Shown piece by piece: positions 54,207 to 64,000 of a DNA stretch of 64,000 nt. Every line of letters starts with the position of its first letter. Position 1 is the stretch's first letter. This DNA is from Zygaena filipendulae. Taxonomy: Eukaryota > Arthropoda > Insecta > Lepidoptera > Zygaenidae. The position numbers and the translations under genes are program-made. The notes under the pieces were generated by a model. It ran no database searches, was not told the DNA's origin, and saw nothing but the letters and a program-made list of their open reading frames with translations. Location of the stretch: the NCBI GenBank assembly GCA_907165275.2, contig OU015649.1, positions 836,001 through 900,000 on the forward strand. Direction: 5' to 3'.

Positions 54207-57200
54207 TTAGGCGCGATCCACCATCAGCTCGAAGTGGACGGAGCCGCGTCGCTCGTAGCGATCGTACACGATGTTCTTCGCCCACGCCTTACACTCGATG
54301 TTAATTAGAACACCCGCTGTAATTTTTACAATGTTAAACATTAGTACAAATACTATCTTTTTCTATACCATTTTCAAATGGTAAAAACACCTGAATTTTA
54401 TTTTAATCATGTTATCTTTTCGCCATTCTTGACAACATGAGGGTAAGTCTCAGAAAAAGGAGATGTAGTCAAAGTATTATATGACCACAGGAAATGTTTT
54501 TCAAAATTGATGAAATCCTAAGTGACTTACTCCTGGGCTTCTCGAAGAGTACAGCGACGAGGGGGCTGAGATAACCTTCCTTGTTGGTGAAGGGGTAGTA
54601 GTAAGAGGGGAAGCCTCGTCGAGGAATGTACTGCACTGGCCCGATGTTCTCCACGTCCGCTGGATTCTCACCCTCACAGGACACCCACACTGTGTTCGCT
54701 TCTGGTTTGCCGGACTGATGAAGAATTACAAACGGTAAGGAGTATTATCATGAATCCATTTTGAACAGCATACGAATACAATGAAACATGTATTCAGTGG
54801 TCTGACTGTCCAACTATTACTTATTCGTCAAGGTTATGACAAAGAAAGATTCTTCTGAAATAAAAGTCAAATATCTAGAAATAGACGAAAAGATGCGCAA
54901 GACTGACCTATTTTGATACTTACGACCATTTTGATGTGTTGTTTGAGATCCTCGGGCATTAGCGCTGGTAAATCTTCGGTGTTGTTGAAGGGATGCGGAG
55001 TCCAGTTGAAAATCTGTAATTTCGTTGAAATAATCAATAATTATTTGACTTTCTGTTGAAGTTACAATAAGAAAAAACCATGGTCCACTTTATCACAATG
55101 TTCCCGCTTAGTACAAATATGTAAATGACAAATTCTCGTAAATCTACACTCTTGGTAGGCTGGTCAAATTCACAAAGATCGACAAAACATATAAGACACC
55201 AGCAGTGGTGCCAAGAAGATAAAAAATCTTAATGATTCACCACACTCATGGAAAATTAGGGTCGGGTGAACGGATTACAAAGGGAAAAATCCTCTGTATC
55301 AAATCAAATCTGTTAGGTAATTGAGTGATTAAAATTTCCAATAAAACAAAACAAAACGACCTTGAGGAAAATTCCTTAGTTTATTTCGATCACTGACATC
55401 GATCAGTTTATGGCTGTCGTCTTCTGCGCATCATTACTGAAGGTAACGCTTATGATGAATAGCAAAAGATATTAGAGAGAAAGAATCACCTTGTTGAGCT
55501 TGAGGAACACGCAAGGCGCTGCCTCCTCGTAGTTATACTGGTTGGTGGGCGTGCAGGGGTGGAAGTCATCCACGGGCACGTCGCACACCTGCTTCTCTCC
55601 CACGGCTCCCGTGCTGGGGTTGCACTGAACGCGGTTCTCGGCTCCGGGTACTTCGCCCGCTCCACTGCCCTTCTTGCGGTATTCTGCGTATCAGGAGTAA
55701 GGACTTGACTTGAATTTATACGGGTTTTTCAGAGGGCATCGGTGTAACTAATAAAAGTAGTAATGGGGAACTTAATTCCTAGAGGCATTCTTTGCCAAGT
55801 AACCATTAGGATAACAGAGATAAATCTAAAGGTTTACTGGCAATGAATGCCTCTGTGGCATTAAGTCCGCCTTTTGCACCGTGACGTGCATAAAGTCCAA
55901 ACAAATAAATATATGGAACGGGATATGCAATGAAAAAATTCAGTCACTATAAAGAATTTTTGCATTTTTTATAAAAAGTTTCAAATACCTAAGTTGTTAT
56001 CAAATCTTATTGCAATTGTTAGCGAGACGAGGGTAATGACATGATGCAGAGCTGATAAAAAGCAGTCTCTGTCACGTCTAAGGTCGTTTACCCTGCCTGT
56101 ATATAATATTTCCAAGCGTTATTATAATAAGTAGATAATTATATTAAGTATGTATTAGATATTTATTCAATTAAATTACTCATATTATCAGGTACGAATC
56201 ACATATCTCACCGCCAGTTATTTCTATGCAATTTACAATTCAAACCGCTAACCTAACCAGTGGTCATTTCATAGAATATAAACATCTTATATTACCTTTA
56301 GATTTTGCGGTTAAAATTGTACCTATACCTACTTGTACCTACTTGAAGTGGCTTTTGTAAAAAATAGAGATTGATGACCACAATTACTTATAATATCTTT
56401 GGATGACCATGTTATTAGCAATAACAGTAACACTTCTTAAACTGCTTGTCTAAGCTTGTGTCGTGGAAACCCAGCAAACGGCGTATGAACACTTCTATAG
56501 ACTGGAAATATAGACTGGAAAGTAAAATCCTGTGTTCACCACACAAAGTCCACCCCCATCGGGAATCGAACCCAAAACATCTTGATTAGCGGGTAGGGCA
56601 CGGTGACCTACTGCGCCAATCCGGTCGTATAATATTATTACAAAAATTTGTCCGTTTACAATAAATAATCTAAAGACGCTAAGCCCAAATCCTTTTTAAA
56701 TGATCAAGGGTAACATACGGTCGAGGAATTCGTCGATGACCTTGGCCCACTTCAGCACGGAGCCCTTGTCGTTGGCCCTGTAGTAGATCAGGGTGCTCTC
56801 CACATTGGCCGACTCGGGCATCGGCCTGAAGCCCAGACCTTGGGAGAAAAGAAAGCAATCAGCTCAAACTGAAGGGTCATCGAAGGTGCAAAATGCCAGG
56901 TTAACGGCCGCACTCAGAGTCGACTTTAATGATCACTTAGTTAACTATAGATTTTTAAAACAAAACTGCCGCAATCAGAGACCTTCAGTAAATTAATGTT
57001 AGTTGGCATTTAATGAGATGTAACTTAATTAGTTGAATGCCAATTAACATTAATTTATTAAACATGTCTGATTGCGGCAGTTTTGTTTTAAAAATCTATA
57101 CTTAACAAAGTAATCATTAAAGTCGATTCTGAGTGCGGCGGTATGATTTATCTTCTTTCTACGATTTATTCATGGTGGAACACAAGCTGACTCGTGGTAT

Positions 57201-60200
57201 CGTTCTTATGTTGTGTGATTTATCAGAACTTACCTGGGATAGTTGTGTGTGATCTTACCTGGATTGTTACCTATCAGAGAGCCCTCCATCTGCCATTTAG
57301 GCATTTTTGAGTCGAGAGTCTGATAGAATATCGCCAACATGGCTGCAAAGAAGCCCACCAGCACAGCATAGAAGATCAAGTAGAACAATAGGATTTTCGC
57401 TGGAAAATTAACATCACAATTCTACTGTTAGTATTGGTCTAGAAAAGGTTTTTGGAAGGGGCTAAGTGAGGTCTGGAAGAGTCTAAAGGGCGTAATGTCT
57501 AATATATTATACAACGTGTGAATTGACCAAAAACCTGATACACCCCATTTAAAATAATATGATTTAAATATAAATTATATCGAAAAAATTAATAGTCCAT
57601 AAGTTATTTAACATTTGTTTGGAGGTGACCTATCTACGAAATTTCAGGCGCTACGCCCGCGCCTACGTGTCAATGACCGATTCGATTTTTTTGCTACGAG
57701 CGGCGTACCTACGCGCCAAAATATATTGTATTTTATCTATAAAAAATATAACCTAAAATATGGTGCGATCGATTCGGAAGTCGATTCTGAACAAACTACT
57801 TTCTAGTTTTCAGTTAATTCATTAACACGTTGTAATACGACTGCCTTACATCGTGTTGGCTTGCTGCATTTGCTGTCGACTTCTTAAAATAATGTCATAT
57901 AACATCTGAGTTCGACCACCTCAATTATTCTAATTGAGAACAAGTGCCGCCAATACTACGACTTGTTCCCCAGTTTAATTGCTAACTCGGTCAATACACG
58001 ATCATAGCTAAGTATTTGTAGTTTTACAATAGTTTTACAATATAAATCTTTACTTGTCGCATTAATATTATACTTGTTACAATCTTAATACATAAAATAT
58101 AGGTAAATGCGGAAGTGAGTTCGTTTGTTTATTTGTTATTACGCTTCCACGTCTTAACTACGCAACCGATTATTATTTTAAAATTTTGCGTACCTTCCTA
58201 CACTTTTACGGATACTTACAGAAAAGTTAGGGTACCGGTTTTCAGAATGCTCGCGGAATTCCCGCGGGAATCCTGAAATTAACGCGGGTGAAATCGGGAG
58301 AACGGCTAGTTATACTTTGGCGACAAATGAGGGACGTATCAGTATGTAGAAATAGTCCCAATCTTTGTGTTTTGTGCTGCTCTGCTGTGCGGTTAGGTTA
58401 GGTGGTATGACCTAGGCCCACATAGTGAGAAGTCACGGTGATAATAAGCGTCAAATTATAACACACAATTAGTAAGCGAGCGCAATATGTCTCTTCGTTA
58501 CACAGTCGCCCACTAATAGTTCTATAATGGAACTTGCATCAACTGAATTCTGATATCGATCATTTATCTCTGGAACTGCTGGACCCAATTTGTAAATTTT
58601 GTCTCTGACAGGAAGCTATTTCTGAATGACCCAGGTTTTTATACCATTTAGTTTCCGGGCGAACCGCGAACTGCTACTAAATGACCTGAGTATATTGATT
58701 TATCTATAGGTATCTACTATTTTTTTAACAATAAAATAAGTGTACTCGCATTAATAGTAGATTATACACCAAGGGGATAAAGCACTGTTTTATGTCACGG
58801 GCGCTACATTGAATCCTGAACATAACGAAGGACTCCGAATTTAACTCCCGAGCGCAGCGAGGGTGTTATAAGTTAATTCCCGACCAAAGGGAGGGAATTA
58901 AGATTGAGTCCTGAGTGCAGTGAGGGATTCAAGCGCCCAAGAAAAAAACAGTTTTATCCCTGTGGTGTATACTCTACTTTTCTCACATAATGCGAGACAA
59001 TAAAAAACCAGGCTTAGTAGATCCTATATAGCCACTTCTTTCAGCTGGCGTGGCCTACTCGATTTGACAAACAAATGAAGTTCGTCTCACTGCGAATCTA
59101 GTGGGCCACGGCTTCGGTCTTCGAAAATCGAGTTGGCCGCGCCCGCTGAGAACACATTCTGTTTAGCGAAATGAGACGTTATGGACATAGCAATAAGAAT
59201 TATGAAAGTGAAAATCACATTATTGACCAGCGGGTTATAATGAAATTCAATAGAACATTATAACCCGGCTAAAGCCAAGAGATATAATGTCTTGCTTTCG
59301 GTAAGGTTTACATGACATATAATTCGGCATTGTCGAGCATGTGGTGTGAAAAGTATATTTATATAAAAATAATGCACCTATTTATTATATAAAATAAAAT
59401 ACTTAATATTTAGGTAAGTATTAGGTTTTTTTTTATGTCATAGGGGCAAACCGGCAAGTGGTACACCTGATGGTAAGTGATTACCGCCGCCCATAGACAT
59501 CTGCAACACCAGAGGTCTTGCAGGTGCGTTGCCGTTCTGTGGAATGGGGATGGGCACTGGCTTTCAAGTGGGGCTGCCGGAACACACCGTTAGGTGCTCG
59601 GCGACAGATTTGCAACTTGAAAGTGGTGGCAAGCCAGCCGGGCCCTAGAGAGCGCCCTACCACCATGCTATGGTTTCCTCACGAAATTTTCCTTCAAGGA
59701 CAGTTCAAGCTCACTGTTAGGGTTTGAACCTAGGCCTTGCGGCATTTGATCCGAACGCACCAACCACTGAGCTATCATCGCTGTAAATGTTTGTTATTTA
59801 GATAAAATTTATGTGAAATATAAATGTTTTTTATAAACTTTCACCATTGATTTTAAACTGTTTCGTGTATGTACCTAATAAATAAAATAAAATATTTGAT
59901 GATAGTTTAAATTTTCAGGTAACCTAGGCAGAGCTGGACCTGCCTGGTCGACTCCTGACGGGCGTCACGAGCTCGTCCCGGTGGGGCAGGTCATGGCAGT
60001 TGCGCTCTGGTGCATTCGGCGGGGGCATGCGCAGAATGCAACGAATTACGAAATACATATCATATTGGAGGATCGTTAACATTAGATACATTGAAGAAAT
60101 ACATATGTACTTATATCGATGATTATTCTTGTTTTTTTTTTATTTTTTCAGAAACCAAGTCTCGTCAATTAAGGCACTTATAATAATAATAAATAATAAT

Positions 60201-63200
60201 AAAGCTTTTTAATTCCTGCACACTGAATATTATCTTAAGCTAAGTATTACATTATTCTATTATTTAGTAATTAGTGTTCGTTTTTTTATTTTTTTATTAT
60301 TGGTAAATAAAATTGACTAAGCTATGTTTATGTTAGAATTTTTTTAACTTACACTTACTTTTAACTTACTTAATTTTTTTAACACTAACAGTATGAAATA
60401 TGAATGCTAGCACTATTAAAGAATTATATCGTAGGTACTTTTTTTTTTTGAGTAAATTATTTTTGCTTTATTTACGACATCAATTTTGAAATGCTGCAGA
60501 ATTAGGTAAGTATTGTCAAAAATTAATATTTTGCATATTCTAAAATCGATATCTTTAAAAATGAAAACATAGGCATCTTTGACGATACGATTATATAGGG
60601 TACTAGTGTCCCGCGTGGTTTCACCCGCGATAATTTCGGAGTTTCCGAGCAATTGTTCCATACAAACTTTGCCCCCCTTTTTTCACCCCCTTAGGGGTAT
60701 TTCGGATATTTCCACTCTTATCGGATGCCAACGTCATACAAAGAACACACCCTCAAGATTCAGGTCTCTACGATCAGTGGTTTAGGCTGTGCCTTGATCC
60801 ATCAGTCATTCAGGACAAAGCATTTTATATATATAGAAGACCTACAGCGGGTCGCTTAGATATTTTCACCACTGTTTCTGAAGCATGTCACAAATGTAGG
60901 CAAAATAAAATTAGTAACGGGAGTTGTTTTTCGAACTTTATTTATTTAGCGCTAAACTTTATTTAAAACTGAAAATTTGAAGTTAAAAATAGAAAACTCG
61001 CTTTTTATTTTAGTCTAGGTTCTGATGGCCGGCTGTCAACAGCGCGTGTCATGTTCATTCTCAATTTTTTCCACATCAGCTAGTAACGAGGTAAACAAAA
61101 ATAAGGAACAGTTCCAAAAATGGCGGCTAAAACACAATAAAATTTACAAGTAATAAAACTGTACTACACATTCAAATTAACATTACAAGTGTTAGAAAAA
61201 ATTTGCGGAGAAGGGGTCAAACTCAAAAAAAAGAGGAACGTATTTGTTTGTCGGTTTGGTTGTGGAACACGTAGATATCACGTCATTACTCACTACCTAC
61301 TGAACGGATTTGAATTGAACTTGATATATTGATTTTTACCCCTATACAACCAATATTTCCCGAGGGAACCCCGACACATTGACATATCTATAAATGTCTA
61401 TATCTGTGACATTTCTACGTATACCTACATATTGTTATAATGCTGTTATCTTCTATACTTATAATAAAACTGTAGAGAGGTCAATTCTGTACATTGAATA
61501 TATACATACATAATATATATATACATACATAATTTTGGATACATGTCTGAACTTAATTACTTATTGGGTACTAATATGTATTTATAATATTATAGTAACA
61601 CGTAGGTATAATCTGTATTGTGTGCTTCAATAAATAAATAAATAAATATTCAAAATTAATATTAGAGGATGAATAGTGATCGATACTGATACCGAAAATG
61701 CAATTAGTAAAATTTTTGTCTGTCTGTCTGTCTGTCTGTATGTGCACGCATGGGTCAAAAACTACTGAAGGGAAATTTAACCAAACTTGGTACGATTGTA
61801 GTCCATACTCCTGGGCAGGTTATAGGCTATATAACATAACGCTAAGACACATAGAGGCTGAGCAGTGACGATAAATTTGAAGCAAGTCGGATGAAAATAC
61901 GCTTTCGAGCTCTTAGCCTCGCATACGTTTGCTCAATCACGCGAAAACGGCTGAACGGATTTGGATGAAATTTGGCATGCACGTTGTCAGGGGTACAGAG
62001 AAGGACATAGGGTACTTTTTATCACGGAATTCCTGCGGGAACTCTGAAATTACCGCGGGTGAAACCTCGGGGCACAGCTAGTAATGAATACTTATCCAAA
62101 TAATTAAAACATTGGATTTAAGTTTCATAATAATATCTTATCTTATCTAATTTATTATATAAATCACGTGTCACGTTGTTTGTCCGCAATGGACTCCGAA
62201 ACTACTGAACGGATTTTGATAAAATTTTGTAACCAGTCATAAAATGGTCCAACTTAAAAGATAGGATAGTTTTTATCCCGGAATTCCCTCGGGAACTGAA
62301 GGACATAGAGTACTCTTTTCCCGCAACCTCCGCGGGAACTACGAAATTACCGCGGATGAAATCGCGGGGGACAGCTAGTAATATATATAAATCACGTGTC
62401 ACGTTGTTTGTCCGCGATGGACTCCGAAACTACTGAACGGATTTTTATAAAATTTTGTAACCATTTAAAATATGGTCCAACTTAAAACATAGGATAGTCT
62501 TTATCTCGGAATTCCCGCGGGAACTCCGAAATCACCGCGGATGAAATCGCGCGGGACAGCTAGTCTTAATATATATAAATCACGTGTCACGTTGTTCGTC
62601 CGCGTTGGACTCCGAAACTACTGAAAGGATTTTGATAAAATTTTGTAACCATTTATAATATGGTCCAACATAAAAGATAGGATGATTTTTATCCCGGAAT
62701 TCCCGCGAGAACTCCGAAATTACCGCGGGTGAAATCGCGGGGGACAGCTAGTATTAATATAAAAACTGGCAACATCTAACTCAAGGCGTAAATCTCATTT
62801 TAGTAGATTTTCCCATTTAAATTCATTGATTTGTGAGATAGTATCCCAAAATTACGTAACTCAACAGGTTACATAGAGTCTGTACAGATGTTACTAATGA
62901 ATCTTTTGAGTGATTAGTTCTTTTTTTTCCGATCATCAATCACGGACGTCCTTGGATCAATGTTACGAAGGACGATGCGCGCGCATCTCTGCATGTTATT
63001 TTGACATTTTTAAATCAACGGAAAAGCTCTTCTGCGCAGAAATGCCAGAAATGGTAATTTTTAACACTAATTTTGAAATAAGAATATTTATCTCATTTAT
63101 ATTTTCTCATTTATATTTATCTGTGAATGTAAGAATATATCAATTACCTTCGCTAAGTAGGCTTAGGTATTAGGTAACAAGGCTGACCTACAAAATTTCT

Positions 63201-63521
63201 TAGTTACATAACAAGCTTGAATTAAATTCGTGTAACAATTCGATATAGCACGTTGGCAATTAGAGTGACGGTGATAGACAAGATTAACTTACAGAACATC
63301 TTAGTTTAACATTTTTTTTCCCTCCAAAACTGACAGTTTGAGAGGTTCCTTTGATTCAGCCAAAAAACATTTCAAAAACGGAACTCACCCCAACTGGATC
63401 CGGTGCGGCCCAAAACCTGTCCCGTCTCGGAGTTGTACAGGAACAATCTCAACGCCTCCCATTTCCCTAGTTCCGGCGGTGGGGCGTAATACTGTTCAGT
63501 AACCTTTGTCTTGTCAGCCAT
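54207..63521 (-). CDS. nrv: Na,K-ATPase beta subunit (nervana type), 7 exons
   Basis: Beta subunit of the plasma-membrane sodium pump, needed for folding and transport of the alpha subunit; insect nervana proteins also act at septate junctions. Exons in transcript order: 63521-63389, 57399-57259, 56838-56719, 55683-55490, 55013-54924, 54714-54531, 54316-54207 (TAA 54207-54209), giving 323 aa with perfect phase. Domain order: a cytoplasmic N-terminus of about 45 residues ([20 protein letters not shown]), one membrane segment ([19 protein letters not shown]), the hallmark PGLGFRPMP, six ectodomain Cys in three expected pairs (VQC, QVC, HPC, APC, VSC, IEC), [18 protein letters not shown], glycosylation sites NWT and NNT, and C-terminal GVLINIEC...[17 protein letters not shown] is a good start context. 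Length is typical of the family. Intron 1 (57400-63388) is about 6 kb and rich in repeats. Which of nrv1/2/3 it matches is not settled here. Confidence 0.95.
56440..56635 (-). mobile_element. tRNA-derived SINE, family 1
   Basis: Read on the minus strand: CCGGATTGGCGCAGTAGGTC then GGTTCGATTCCCGATGGGGG and the same body; truncated tail. Lies in intron 3 of the canonical beta gene. Confidence 0.8.
56904..57142. mobile_element. MITE with ACGGCCGCACTCAGAG ends, long copy
   Basis: Left ACGGCCGCACTCAGAGTCGA and right TCGATTCTGAGTGCGGCGGT are inverted, with arms of over 80 bases (CTTTAATGATCAC, TTTTAAAACAAAACTGCCGC). Near the centre a second palindrome pairs TTAATGTTAGTTGGCATT with AATGCCAATTAACATTAA. 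Confidence 0.85.
58060..58312 (+). repeat. Helitron-like repeat
   Basis: Ends AACGCGGGTGAAATCGGGAG(AACGGCTAG); contains GAATTCCCGCGGGAATCCTG. Confidence 0.65.
58756..58978. mobile_element. 223-bp MITE
   Basis: Left AGTAGATTATACACCAAGGG and right CCCTGTGGTGTATACTCTACT are inverted repeats that continue through GATAAA, CACTGTTTTAT and GGGCGCT. A decayed relative lies at about 53057-53165. Confidence 0.75.
59436..59790 (-). mobile_element. tRNA-derived SINE, family 2
   Basis: On the minus strand the head reads ATAGCTCAGTGGTTGGTGCG (A box) then GGTTCAAACCC (B box). The body contains CACCACTTTCAAGTTGCAAA and CAGATGTCTATGGGCGGCGG. The + strand TTTTTTTTTATG at the left is the A-rich tail. Confidence 0.8.
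60602..60838 (-). mobile_element. Helitron-like repeat, second subfamily
   Basis: CTAGTGTCCCGCGTGGTTTC start; body CCTTAGGGGTATTTCGGATA and CAGGTCTCTACGATCAGTGG as in 21050-21273, opposite orientation. Confidence 0.7.
61890..62086 (+). repeat. Helitron-like repeat
   Basis: Contains GGCTGAACGGATTTGGATGA and ends GTGAAACCTCGGGGCACAGC(TAG). Confidence 0.65.
62155..62755 (+). mobile_element. three tandem Helitron-like units
   Basis: Three head-to-tail units (about 62155-62382, 62383-62566 and 62567-62755). Each starts near TATATAAATCACGTGTCACG and ends GAAATCGCG(G/C)GGGACAGCTAG. The same subfamily forms the pair at 28100-28516. Confidence 0.78.
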
Positions 63522-64000
63522 GTTGGAGCACCAAGTTGGACTGCGTGTGGAGATCGATTGTCGGCGGCTTCGCCCCGGTCGCGCCCCTCGCGTCTCTCGC
63601 TAGCCCCTCAGCGCGACTGAGGTACCCCTCTGCAACCCTCCGAGCCTTACGTAACGATTGCGTAAGGGCGGCGCGCGCAGCACCAGCCCCACACTAGCGC
63701 CCAGTCTCACCTGACCTCTCATCATTTCAACGTTTCACAGTCTCTACATTTACGCCAAAGGTCAAAGTTTAGTAGATTTTTCGCCATAATATTTTTTTCG
63801 TGTGCAAAATGAGCCGTATTGGTCGGTAATAAGAGCGGTGTGGAAAGTGGGTTATTCAAGGGGTCAATATTGGCCATTGTGCCAAGTCGTCTACTATTTA
63901 TAGTAATTTATTGCATGTTTTTAGCACGTACGTAAATAGCAACAAACACGCTTATTCCTGAATAAAAAAAAATCACGTTGTTCATACTCAAATTATTTTA
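63522..64000. other. upstream region of the canonical beta gene
   Basis: GC-rich for about 200 bases next to the start codon (5' UTR or promoter on the minus strand), then AT-rich. A palindromic TTACGTAACGATTGCGTAA lies at 63648-63666. No second gene is supported. Confidence 0.4.

Larger units (their letters stand above)
57400..63388. other. intron 1 of the canonical beta gene
   Basis: About 6 kb. Holds Helitron-like copies (58060-58312, 60602-60838, 61890-62086, the array 62155-62755), a MITE (58756-58978), a SINE family 2 copy (59436-59790), a short palindrome GGGTTATAATG...CATTATAACCC (59230-59266), and AT-rich sequence. No alternative first exon with a convincing start and donor was recognised, but one could be missed. 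Confidence 0.65.

Noticed and set aside
63506..63697. Small + strand frame upstream of the canonical beta gene
   Set aside because: Lies across the beta start codon and GC-rich 5' region; low-complexity composition with no family match.

Overview
The window is eukaryotic nuclear DNA, most likely from a moth or butterfly (Lepidoptera). It has very GC-rich exons in AT-rich, repeat-packed introns. It also carries dozens of short repeats ending in a hairpin plus CTAG, which resemble non-autonomous Helitron-like elements I know from lepidopteran genomes. The species cannot be named from the sequence alone. All gene models were built by hand from splice signals, reading phase and protein family pattern; no alignment was run.

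Four protein genes are present. (1) 38-13054, + strand: the 3' end of a laminin alpha gene (12 exons seen, 736 residues), running from the end of LG2 through LG3, a Pro/Ala linker, LG4 and LG5 to the stop. (2) 20603-31688, - strand: a complete five-exon LAMP-family lysosomal membrane glycoprotein (381 aa) with a Ser-Pro hinge and a GYLSM tail. (3) 36203-48187, - strand: a seven-exon divergent Na,K-ATPase beta-like gene (277 aa) with almost no cytoplasmic N-terminus. (4) 54207-63521, - strand: a canonical seven-exon Na,K-ATPase beta subunit (nervana type, 323 aa). Genes 3 and 4 are head-to-tail neighbours and look like an old tandem duplication.

Mobile DNA fills most of the rest. The clearest cases are: a young LTR element (5403-7235) with GTACC target duplications, holding an inverted BEL/Pao-type integrase fragment and an env-like ORF; a decayed DIRS-type tyrosine-recombinase retrotransposon (36828-42216) that keeps both inverted termini and the internal complementary region; a 596-bp mariner-like element with TA duplications; a piggyBac-like MITE; two MITEs with 3-bp TTA/TAA duplications; hAT-like elements; two tRNA-derived SINE families; and seven copies of a roughly 330-bp MITE that carries a pair of TGACGTCA palindromes.

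Layout: laminin exons with intronic repeats 1-13.1 kb; intergenic MITE cluster 13.1-20.6 kb; LAMP gene 20.6-31.7 kb; intergenic 31.7-36.2 kb; divergent beta gene 36.2-48.2 kb, whose last intron is almost entirely transposon; intergenic 48.2-54.2 kb; canonical beta gene 54.2-63.5 kb; upstream region to 64 kb. The genes do not form a pathway. The two beta genes are functionally related as pump-subunit paralogues; laminin and LAMP are separate housekeeping or structural genes.
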